Assembly (NCBI GenBank): GCA_030642405.1
Contig: DAOWNV010000014.1
Span: 1 to 19,270, forward strand
DNA: 19,270 nucleotides
Direction of reading: 5' to 3'
Origin: Desulfosarcina sp.
GTDB lineage: Bacteria; Desulfobacterota; Desulfobacteria; Desulfobacterales; Desulfosarcinaceae
Shown here: positions 7,699 through 14,399 of the stretch, piece after piece
Layout: each line of letters begins with the position of its first letter
How positions within the stretch are numbered: the first letter of the stretch is position 1
Made by a program: the position numbers and the translations under genes
The notes under the pieces: model-generated
Databases searched by the model: none
The model's input: only the letters and a program-made list of their open reading frames with translations
Told to the model about the DNA's origin: nothing

Positions 7699-9288
7699 AT
7701 GAATCGCCAATTTTTAGAAGAACTCAGAAAGCGTCGGACATTTGGTATCATCAGCCACCCGGATGCAGGGAAAACAACTTTAACGGAAAAACTTCTCCTG
7801 TTCGGTGGTGCAATTCAGATGGCGGGTGCCGTAAAGGCAAAACGGACAGGTCGCTATGCAACAAGTGACTGGATGGCCATTGAAAAAGAGCGCGGCATTT
7901 CCGTAACCACATCGGTAATGAAATTCACTTACAAAGATTATGAAGTGAATCTTCTGGATACCCCCGGCCATCAAGATTTTTCCGAAGATACTTATCGGGT
8001 GCTTACAGCCGTCGACAGCGCTCTGATGGTTATCGACAGCGCCAAGGGGGTTGAACCGCAGACTGAAAAACTAATGGAGGTGTGCCGGATGCGCAACACC
8101 CCCATCATGACATTCATCAACAAGCTAGACCGCGATGGCCTGCCACCGCTGGACATTCTTTCGGATATCGAAAACAAACTTCAGATCGAATGCGCCCCTC
8201 TATCCTGGCCAATCGGAATGGGGAAGCGTTTCCGTGGTGTCTACAACCTACTTCACCACCAGCTTCACCTCTTTACTCCGGGTAGTCAGACCCGCCACCA
8301 GGAAGGAATCATCTTCACCGACCTGGCCGATCCTAAGTTGGACGAGTTGCTGGGTACCCAGGCAAAGGATCTGCGCGAGGACGTGGCACTGCTTGAAGGG
8401 GCTGCGAACCCTTTTGAGTTGGAGCAATACCTTAAAGGCAACCAGACCCCTGTTTTTTTCGGCAGCGCCATTAACAACTTCGGTGTTCGTGAGTTGTTGA
8501 ATGCATTCGTTAAAATGGCGCCTCCTCCGCAGGCGCGCCCCACTACAACACGGGTAGTCTCGCCCGAAGAGGATGTATTTTCAGGCTTCGCATTTAAGAT
8601 TCAGGCAAACATGGATCCGGCCCATCGGGATCGCATCGCATTTGTACGAATCTGTTCAGGAAAATTTACTAGAGGGATGAAAGTCTCTCAGAGTCGCGTG
8701 GGAAAACCTGTAACGCTTTCCAATGCAACAATCTTCATGGCCCAGGATCGAACACATGTGGATGAAGCCTATCCCGGCGACATCATCGGTATCCATAACC
8801 ACGGAACCATCAGCATCGGAGACTCTTTTTTCCAAAAAGAACCCCTTCATTTCACCGGCATTCCCAATTTCGCACCAGATCACTTCCGCCGGGTCCGATT
8901 GCAAAATCCCCTTAAAGCCAAACAGTTACTCAAAGGGCTTACCCAACTGGCTGAAGAGGGGGCGGTTCAATTCTTTCGCCCGCTGGTAGGAAACGACTAC
9001 ATACTAGGCGCTGTGGGAGTTCTTCAATTTGACGTCACGATGGCACGGTTAAAAGCTGAATATAGTGTCGATGCCGACTACGAACCAGTGACCTTCGCTG
9101 CTGCCCGCTGGATAACAAGCGACGACAAGAAAAATCTGTCGTCCTTTGAAAAAGAGAAAAGCGCCAGCCTTGCACATGATTATCAAGGGAAGCTGGCCTA
9201 CCTGGCCTCAAGCCTTTGGCGCCTGGAAAATGCTATGGAGGAGTGGCCGGAAATCAACTTCCACAAAACCCGCGAACTTGCCGGGTAA
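7699..9288 (+). CDS. prfC: Peptide chain release factor 3 (RF3), GTPase
   Basis: RF3 is a ribosome-bound GTPase that recycles the class I release factors RF1 and RF2 after peptide release. The 529-residue length equals that of E. coli RF3. Visible GTPase motifs are the P-loop SHPDAGKT (19-26), the switch I element ERGISVTTSV, DTPGHQDF and NKLD. RF3-specific blocks include AGAVKAKRTGRYATSDWM near the N-terminus, WPIGMGKRFRGVYNL, FFGSAINNFGV, and in the C-terminal half GAVGVLQFDV. There is no lesion. The Shine-Dalgarno is weak (GAGAG about 6 nt before ATG). The gene ends at a bidirectional terminator. Confidence 0.97.
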   Translation: MNRQFLEELRKRRTFGIISHPDAGKTTLTEKLLLFGGAIQMAGAVKAKRTGRYATSDWMAIEKERGISVTTSVMKFTYKDYEVNLLDTPGHQDFSEDTYRVLTAVDSALMVIDSAKGVEPQTEKLMEVCRMRNTPIMTFINKLDRDGLPPLDILSDIENKLQIECAPLSWPIGMGKRFRGVYNLLHHQLHLFTPGSQTRHQEGIIFTDLADPKLDELLGTQAKDLREDVALLEGAANPFELEQYLKGNQTPVFFGSAINNFGVRELLNAFVKMAPPPQARPTTTRVVSPEEDVFSGFAFKIQANMDPAHRDRIAFVRICSGKFTRGMKVSQSRVGKPVTLSNATIFMAQDRTHVDEAYPGDIIGIHNHGTISIGDSFFQKEPLHFTGIPNFAPDHFRRVRLQNPLKAKQLLKGLTQLAEEGAVQFFRPLVGNDYILGAVGVLQFDVTMARLKAEYSVDADYEPVTFAAARWITSDDKKNLSSFEKEKSASLAHDYQGKLAYLASSLWRLENAMEEWPEINFHKTRELAG

Positions 9289-9297
9289 GCCCAATGA

Positions 9298-9327
9298 AAA
9301 AAGGCGACCTTTTCAGGTCGCCTTTTT
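9298..9327. terminator. Bidirectional rho-independent terminator between prfC and the iscA/hesB-like gene
   Basis: AAAAAGGCGACCT (9298-9310) pairs perfectly with AGGTCGCCTTTTT (9315-9327) around a TTTC loop. The GC-rich core is flanked by A on one side and T on the other, so it works on both strands. It serves prfC (10 nt after its stop) and the convergent minus-strand gene ending at 9351. Confidence 0.92.
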
Positions 9328-9350
9328 AAAAATCGGTCGGGAAGGAACGA

Positions 9351-9665
9351 CTATGCGCAGCAAGACCCCGTGGTTCCGCAACTGGTGCAACCAGCGCCAA
9401 AGTCGATGCCGCAATCTAGTTTAAAGCCATACATTTGAAAATCAACTTTAATTGGCTGGGCTTTTTCCAGAAACTCTGAATTAACGACGAATGTAAAGTT
9501 ATCAATGTCAAAGGTAGTATCCGTATCAACAGGCTCATCCAGAGCCATAGCGAGGCCTGGCCCCCCTCATCCACCCTCGTTAAGGAAAAGACGGATCGGT
9601 TTGACTTCTTTGCCCTTGAAAAATTCGACAAGCTGCTCCACCGCAGGCTGTGTGACTTCAAGCAT
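9351..9665 (-). CDS. IscA/HesB-like selenoprotein, in-frame TGA read as selenocysteine (Sec33)
   Basis: Reading from ATG 9665 (AAGGAGG five bases upstream, complement of 9671-9677), one frame gives 104 residues if the TGA at 9569-9567 is translated. Conserved sequence lies on both sides: IRLFLNEGG before it, GGPGLAMALDEP after it, then FTFVVNSEFLEKAQPIKVDF and a Cys-rich tail (C85, C93, C96, C102, C103). This is the HesB-like subgroup of the IscA (A-type Fe-S carrier) family. In it the Cys of the NEGG-C-GGP motif is known to be replaced by Sec in some anaerobic bacteria. No frameshift is needed, and a SECIS-like hairpin starts six bases after the TGA. The likely role is iron-sulfur cluster carriage or redox chemistry; the function of the Sec form is not established. 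A plain nonsense mutation is the alternative, but an otherwise intact downstream frame argues against it. Confidence 0.88.
9539..9569 (-). promoter_or_regulatory. Candidate bacterial SECIS element following the in-frame TGA
   Basis: On the minus strand the TGA (9569-9567) is followed by six G. CCAG-GCC (9560-9554) then pairs with GGC-U-CUGG (9546-9539), leaving one bulged U (9543) and a seven-base loop UCGCUAU (9553-9547). A further U-A pair would narrow the loop to CGCU with G in second position. The loop lies about 14-20 nt after the TGA. Bacterial SECIS hairpins sit within the coding region at this distance and bind SelB; a bulged U and a G at the start of the apical loop are typical. Folding was done by eye. 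Confidence 0.6.
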
Positions 9666-9738
9666 ATTAACCTCCTTAAAAGTAGTCATCGGTCTATAAC
9701 TTGTTGAGACCGTAAAACCCAATTGGCTTCGAGCGATG

Positions 9739-9767
9739 AAAATAACCACCTACGTTGGGTTTGTCAA
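9739..9767 (-). promoter_or_regulatory. Probable sigma70 promoter of the iscA/hesB-like gene
   Basis: On the minus strand TTGACA (9767-9762) is followed by a 17-bp spacer and TATTTT (9744-9739). It lies about 75 bp upstream of the ATG at 9665, so the gene probably has its own transcript ending at the 9298-9327 terminator. Confidence 0.5.
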
Positions 9768-9824
9768 TCCCCATTTTATAAAGTATCGAAAACCGAAATG
9801 AAATGATCGGGATCATCAATCTTT

Positions 9825-10340
9825 TTAAAATTGATTCAAATATCGAGTATAGTGATCCAGCATTTCTTCTGAGAACAGCACATAGATCACTTTGGCAGGC
9901 AATTCGTTGTCATTTAAAAAGTTCACGCAGGTATCAACGGCAATCTTGCAGGCATCAACTATCGGGTATCCATAAACCCCGCAACTAACCGCCGGAAAAG
10001 CAACGGTTTGAAGTCCGTACTCCTTGGCCAGGGATAAACTATTAGTATAGCAGGCCACCAACTGCGTTCTATTTTCGGGTCGCCCCTTGTATATCGGGCC
10101 CACAGTGTGAATAACAAACCTGGCAGGCAGATGGTACCCTTTGCTGATTCGGGCTTCACCTGTTGGGCATTTGCCAATGGTACGGCATTCTTCGAGCAAT
10201 GCTGGTCCTGCTGCCCGGTGGATGGCCCCGTCCACACCGCCACCACCGAGCAAAGACTCATTGGCTGCATTCACGATCGCATCCACGCTCTCTTTTGTGA
10301 TATCCCCCTTTCGGGCTTCGAGTCGGTCGAAAATATTCAT
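9825..10340 (-). CDS. Macrodomain protein, probable O-acetyl-ADP-ribose deacetylase (YmdB/MacroD type)
   Basis: This single-domain protein of 171 residues is typical in length for stand-alone macrodomains. Conserved ADP-ribose-binding segments are all present: GDIT (12-15), IVNAANESLLGGGGVDGAIH (22-41, with the NAAN and GGGGVD signature), GEARISKGYHLPARFVIHTVGP (61-82) and FPAVSCGVYGYP (115-126). MacroD/YmdB-type enzymes hydrolyse O-acetyl-ADP-ribose and mono-ADP-ribosyl-aspartate or glutamate. The start has AAGGGGGG a few bases upstream. A perfect TATAAT is present on the minus strand at 10361-10356, but no good -35 is visible. The gene may be cotranscribed with fmdB, which ends 102 bp upstream. 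Confidence 0.92.
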   Translation of the reverse strand: MNIFDRLEARKGDITKESVDAIVNAANESLLGGGGVDGAIHRAAGPALLEECRTIGKCPTGEARISKGYHLPARFVIHTVGPIYKGRPENRTQLVACYTNSLSLAKEYGLQTVAFPAVSCGVYGYPIVDACKIAVDTCVNFLNDNELPAKVIYVLFSEEMLDHYTRYLNQF

Positions 10341-10442
10341 GGTCCCCCCTTGTTAATTATAAAAAAGAAAGGTGTACATCCGCCGGCTGTCGTTAGCTTG
10401 GTGGAAGTCCTTTGGTTTGTATGTATCATAGGGTTCGAATCC

Positions 10443-10937
10443 TTACAGATCATACAATTTTTCGTCCCGTATCGGTATCGGCTGAACAGCACTTTTCTCC
10501 CGGCTCTTTTTCTCGGCAAACGAAAATGGATCTTCCGATTCCAGCATGTCCCCCATCTCCGCTTCCACCTGCTCCGGATCCTCCCCGCGCTCCATCCGTT
10601 GGAGCGCCTCTTCCATACTCGAACCCAGTTCCATCCCTGTCATGTCAGTGAGTTTGCGCATGAGACCGGCTGCCTGGCGCGGGTCGTCCTCATTGATCCT
10701 GTCCGCTTCGCCGGCCAGCATCTGCATGGCCTTTTCCATTTTCGCTTCATCAAAGGGCAGATCATCCTCTTCGCCCCCCTCTTTGGCCTTTCCGGTAAAG
10801 GCAAAGGCGGATATCCGACGCTCTAACTTCCGGGTTTTGCACCGAGGGCAATTTGGTGTTTTAGAAGTGTTGATGGTTCGCGAAAAAAAGCTGAACAAGG
10901 TGTTACAGTCCGAACAATAAAACTCATAAATCGGCAT
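10443..10937 (-). CDS. FmdB-family zinc-ribbon protein
   Basis: The N-terminus MPIYEFYCSDC with CxxC (8/11), then CPRC (30/33), is the FmdB zinc ribbon (PF09723-type). FmdB was first described as a putative regulator next to formamidase genes, and the true function of the family is uncertain. Here the ribbon is followed by a ~125-residue tail rich in Glu, Asp, Lys and Met, apparently helical and partly coiled (EAKMEKAMQML, MEEALQRMERGEDPEQVEAEM). At 164 residues it is longer than the ~70-110 residues of minimal FmdB proteins; similar long acidic tails are, to my knowledge, common in Desulfobacterota. The start is preceded by a TGGAG about 7 nt upstream. It is divergent from ndk across 264 bp. 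Confidence 0.85.
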   Translation of the reverse strand: MPIYEFYCSDCNTLFSFFSRTINTSKTPNCPRCKTRKLERRISAFAFTGKAKEGGEEDDLPFDEAKMEKAMQMLAGEADRINEDDPRQAAGLMRKLTDMTGMELGSSMEEALQRMERGEDPEQVEAEMGDMLESEDPFSFAEKKSREKSAVQPIPIRDEKLYDL

Positions 10938-11124
10938 ATCGGCTCCACAAATGTACTCTTATCTCACAAAAAATAATAAGCTATACGGTTTGTTGTAACG
11001 TTTAAAAGAGACACAAATCGCTATTACATTCCAAATAACAACTCTAAAATATCAAATGGATCTAAAACTTCAAGACACTAATCGCAAATACTTTCATTTT
11101 AGACAATCAATAAACCGGAACCGG

Positions 11125-11152
11125 TTGACTTGGGAAAACCCATCTGTTAACT
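11125..11152 (+). promoter_or_regulatory. Possible promoter of ndk-trmJ
   Basis: TTGACT (11125-11130), a 16-bp spacer, then TTAACT (11147-11152) lies about 50 bp before the ndk start in the AT-rich 264-bp fmdB-ndk gap. The -10 is a poor match. Nothing else specific was recognised in this gap. Confidence 0.3.
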
Positions 11153-11201
11153 CAGCCTCCAATCTATTTTCAATGATACCAAAACTAAAAGGAATCAACC
11201 C

Positions 11202-11618
11202 ATGGAAAGAACATTGTCAATCGTTAAACCCGACGGCGTGGCCAAGGGGGTTATTGGTGAGGTAGTAAAACGCCTTGAGGCCAATGACCTGAAAATCATT
11301 GCCATGAAGATGGTCCACATGACCAAATACCAAGCTGAGGGTTTCTATGCTGTTCACAGGGAACGGCCTTTTTTCGGCAGTCTCACCGATTTCATGTCTT
11401 CCGGTCCGGCAGTAGTCATGGTGTTGAAAGGTGAAAGCGCCATCGCCCGCTATCGCGAGCTTATGGGCGCCACCAATTACAAAGAAGCTGCGAAAGGAAC
11501 CATCCGACACGAATTTGCCACCGACATCGAAAAGAATGTTGTCCACGGATCCGATGCCCCGGAGACCGCTGCATTTGAAATCGGCTATTTCTTCAATGCT
11601 TTTGAAATCAACGCCTGA
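11202..11618 (+). CDS. ndk: Nucleoside diphosphate kinase
   Basis: The protein has 138 residues, the usual bacterial length. It carries ERTLSIVKPDGVAKG at the N-terminus (Lys9 in the KPDG motif), HRERPFFGSLTDFMSSGP (52-69) and the active-site segment NVVHGSDAPE with the phosphorylated H115. It transfers gamma-phosphate from ATP to other NDPs through that phosphohistidine. The ATG has AAGGA about 9 nt upstream. The stop overlaps the trmJ start (TGATG, one shared base), indicating translational coupling. Confidence 0.98.
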   Translation: MERTLSIVKPDGVAKGVIGEVVKRLEANDLKIIAMKMVHMTKYQAEGFYAVHRERPFFGSLTDFMSSGPAVVMVLKGESAIARYRELMGATNYKEAAKGTIRHEFATDIEKNVVHGSDAPETAAFEIGYFFNAFEINA

Positions 11619-12394
11619 TGACCGCCGGCGTTACCCGTGACAACATTACCATCGTATTGCAACGGCCGCGGTATCCCGAAAATATCGGGTCCGCGGCACG
11701 GGCCATGTGCAACATGGGATTTTCCCGTTTAATTGTTGTAGATCCCGTAATTTGGGATGAAAGTCGAATCCGACGTCTGGCAACCCATACCACCGACCCC
11801 ATAGTAAACAACATTCAACGATTCAAAACGTTGGGGGAAGCCCTGTTACCGTTTGCCCATGTGGTTGGCACCACTGCACGGTTGGGGGGACAACGATCCG
11901 TGATCAAATCACCGGAAGTGCTGTCTCAAAAACTCATTTCCCTTTCAAAAAACAACCCGGTTGCCATAGTTTTCGGTCCTGAAGATCGAGGGCTCACCAA
12001 CGATGACCTAAAACGGTGTCACCAACTGGTAAACATCCCAACAGTGGATTTCACCTCATTGAATCTTGCTCAGGCGGTCATGGTAGTCTGTTACTGCCTA
12101 TCCACAACCGGGTTATCCTCGCCTACTCCTTTCAAACCACGCCTTGCCAAACGAATCGAACAGGACCAGATGTTTGACGAACTGACAGCTACCTTGATTC
12201 GCATCGGATATATGAATCCTGAAAATCCGGCCTATTGGATGATTCGCATCCGGCACTTCTTCACTCGCCTTTCCTTACGGGCAGGTGAAACTAGTATTAT
12301 ACGGGGCATCTGTAGACAGATCTCACGATATGGAGACAAGCGTTTTGCGGACGGTTTGAAAAATGGGGGGTCCGGAACACCCCGAAAAAATTGA
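11618..12394 (+). CDS. trmJ: TrmJ-type SPOUT RNA 2'-O-methyltransferase
   Basis: The protein has 258 residues with the three SpoU/TrmH-family motifs: PENIGSAARAM (20-30), FGPEDRGLTN (119-128) and IPTVDFTSLNLAQAV (140-154). The extra C-terminal ~80 residues are as in TrmJ. TrmJ methylates the 2'-OH of nucleotide 32 in tRNA using S-adenosylmethionine. The DNITIVLQRPRYPENIG start and the FGPEDRGL form fit TrmJ better than TrmL or TrmH. The ATG shares a base with the ndk stop. The gene converges on the kinase/response-regulator gene with only one base between the two stops, so any terminator must lie inside coding sequence. Confidence 0.9.
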   Translation: MTAGVTRDNITIVLQRPRYPENIGSAARAMCNMGFSRLIVVDPVIWDESRIRRLATHTTDPIVNNIQRFKTLGEALLPFAHVVGTTARLGGQRSVIKSPEVLSQKLISLSKNNPVAIVFGPEDRGLTNDDLKRCHQLVNIPTVDFTSLNLAQAVMVVCYCLSTTGLSSPTPFKPRLAKRIEQDQMFDELTATLIRIGYMNPENPAYWMIRIRHFFTRLSLRAGETSIIRGICRQISRYGDKRFADGLKNGGSGTPRKN

Positions 12395-12395
12395 T

Positions 12396-14396
12396 TTAGT
12401 TGGGTAAGGATTCAAACAGATCGCTTTTGTCCGAAAAAGCTGGTCTTGCTGCATCCAATACCTTTCGGATCTTTTGTGATAAAACGTAAACGGTGAAAGG
12501 TTTTTGGATGAACCCGTTGCATCCTCTGCGCATGATCTCTTCCGCCTGACCATTGATCGCATAACCGCTGGACAGGACGACCGGCATTGATGGACAAAGG
12601 TCGCGAATACGATCGAATGTTTTTCCGCCATCCATTCCGGGCATGATCATATCTAAAACCACCAAATCGATATCGGTTCCCCTACCGCAAACGATATCGA
12701 TGGCCTTTTCCCCGCTGTTGGCGGTAATAACATGATAGCCGAGCTTTTCCAGCAGGGCTTTTCCAACGTCGAGAATCATCTCTTCATCGTCTACTAACAG
12801 CACCGTTTCGGATCCATGGCTGATTTCAGGCTCTTTTGAAATCTCTTCAACCACGGCCTGCTCGCAAAGGGGCAGAAAAATATTAAATGTTGAACCGATG
12901 TCAACCTTACTGGAGGCAGTTATGATACCGCCATGATTTTTAACGATACCATAGGCCGATGCCAATCCCAATCCTGTCCCTCGACTCTTCTCCTTTGTCG
13001 TAAAAAAAGGATCGAAAATGTGGTGCAGGGTCTTTTCATCCATGCCCATTCCACTATCGGTCACCAAAACTTGAACATATCCGCCGGGCTGAACCTGGTA
13101 GGGTCTGCATGCCTTCTCATCCAACACGACCGCCTTGGTTTCAATCCTCAACGTCCCTCCATCCGGCATCGCCTGCCAAGCGTTCACATAAAGGTTCAAC
13201 AAAACCTGCTCGATCTGCCTGCGGTCAGCCGCTACGGCAATAGTCGATTTGTGGAATTTTGTTTCAATAACTATTTCCTTTTTGGTCCGGCCAAACATTT
13301 TCGCACTGTTTAAGATCAACATATTCATATCGGTAGGCTTGACTTCGTACTTGCCGCCACGGGCAAAGCCCAATAGCTGTTTGGTCAAATGCGACGCACT
13401 GTTAATGTACTCATCAATGGCTTGCAGGTGCTCCTCTAAAAGGTTAGTTTTTTCCACGTCCATGGATATCAATGAAGAGCGCCCCTGTATACCCATCAAT
13501 AGGTTATTGAAATCATGGGCAATACCACCTGCAAGAGTGCCGAGTGACTCCATCCGTTCCACATTTTGAAGCTTCACCTGAATTCGCTGTCGTTCGCTGA
13601 TATCCCGTATCACACCATGGGTACCGATATGTTTTCGACCACCATTTTGTTCAGACTTCTCATAAATGCCCATGGATTTCAGTTCGACGATTAAATAGGG
13701 TGAATCCCCTTTGACAACAGGCCTTTTTTCATTGATCTTCAACTGCAGCTCGATCCCTGACGTGGCACGCTCCCTAGATCTTCTTTCATCAAAAAACCAC
13801 CGGGTTTTCTCCTGGTCCTCTTCACAAACGATCATGGTATAATGCTTTCCGAGTAAATCAGTCACCATGAACCCCAGCAGGTGTTCCACCGCCTCACTTA
13901 AAAAGGTAAATTTACCTTCAGCATCCAATGTATAAATGATATCAGGGCTGTTCTGAACCAAATGTCGATATTTTTTTTCAGACAGGTAAAGCTTTTCGTT
14001 GATCTCCTCTTTTTCCCTTTCCAACGCTTTCTGGTTCAATGCGTTTTCGACGGTATTCAGCAGCTCTTCAAATTCAAAAGGCTTCCTCATATAGTCATAT
14101 GCTCCACACTTTAGGGCGGCTATCGCTGAATCAAGATCGGCATCTCCTGTAATGATGATAACTAAGGTATCCGGATGTCGCATTTTGATGGCATTCATTA
14201 TCTCGGTACCAAGCATATCTTTTAAATGGACATCCAAAATCGCAAGATCGAACTTCGTTTCCGACGCCAAGGCCATGCCATCCCAACCGCAATTGGCCGT
14301 GGTAACATCGTAGCTTTTTGCCGTTAAAAGGTAGGATAAGCTTTCACACAAACGAAATTCGTCATCAACAACTAGAATTTTTGGTGATCGAAGCAT
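12396..14396 (-). CDS. Hybrid REC-PAS-histidine kinase-REC signalling protein
   Basis: The protein has about 666 residues. An N-terminal receiver (~6-122; ILVVDDE, phospho-acceptor D55 in AILDVHL, KPFEF) leads through a short coiled coil to a PAS domain (~140-270, ending VIRDISER). The histidine kinase core has H294 in GGIAHDFNNLL, the N-box LNLYVNAWQAM, DSGMGMD and GTGLGLAS. A C-terminal receiver (~532-650) has D582 in VVLDMIMPGMDG and KPFT. There are no membrane segments and no DNA-binding output, so it is a cytoplasmic phosphorelay element. The ATG at 14396 was preferred over the TTG one codon earlier because a GGAG lies about 7 nt before it. Its start is 4 nt after the stop of the upstream kinase gene, so the two form an operon and probably one pathway. 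Confidence 0.93.
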   Translation of the reverse strand: MLRSPKILVVDDEFRLCESLSYLLTAKSYDVTTANCGWDGMALASETKFDLAILDVHLKDMLGTEIMNAIKMRHPDTLVIIITGDADLDSAIAALKCGAYDYMRKPFEFEELLNTVENALNQKALEREKEEINEKLYLSEKKYRHLVQNSPDIIYTLDAEGKFTFLSEAVEHLLGFMVTDLLGKHYTMIVCEEDQEKTRWFFDERRSRERATSGIELQLKINEKRPVVKGDSPYLIVELKSMGIYEKSEQNGGRKHIGTHGVIRDISERQRIQVKLQNVERMESLGTLAGGIAHDFNNLLMGIQGRSSLISMDVEKTNLLEEHLQAIDEYINSASHLTKQLLGFARGGKYEVKPTDMNMLILNSAKMFGRTKKEIVIETKFHKSTIAVAADRRQIEQVLLNLYVNAWQAMPDGGTLRIETKAVVLDEKACRPYQVQPGGYVQVLVTDSGMGMDEKTLHHIFDPFFTTKEKSRGTGLGLASAYGIVKNHGGIITASSKVDIGSTFNIFLPLCEQAVVEEISKEPEISHGSETVLLVDDEEMILDVGKALLEKLGYHVITANSGEKAIDIVCGRGTDIDLVVLDMIMPGMDGGKTFDRIRDLCPSMPVVLSSGYAINGQAEEIMRRGCNGFIQKPFTVYVLSQKIRKVLDAARPAFSDKSDLFESLPN

Positions 14397-14399
14397 CAA

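Noticed and set aside
9567..9569. Frameshift or ordinary pseudogene explanation for the iscA/hesB-like gene
   Set aside because: Both halves are in the same frame with only the TGA between them, and the codon sits at the known Cys/Sec position of the family, so recoding explains it better.
9803..9816. ATGATC/GATCAT hairpin after the macrodomain gene
   Set aside because: The loop would be only two bases and no T run follows on the minus strand, so it is not a convincing terminator.
10428..10450. tRNA T-arm-like sequence (TAGGG-TTCGAAT-CCTTA)
   Set aside because: The T-arm pairs well and a D-arm-like GCTT/AAGT lies upstream, but there is no anticodon stem or acceptor pairing and the sequence overlaps the fmdB stop codon.
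10107..10826. 239-codon plus-strand frame over the macrodomain and fmdB genes
   Set aside because: It is antisense to two well-supported genes and has no recognisable domain.
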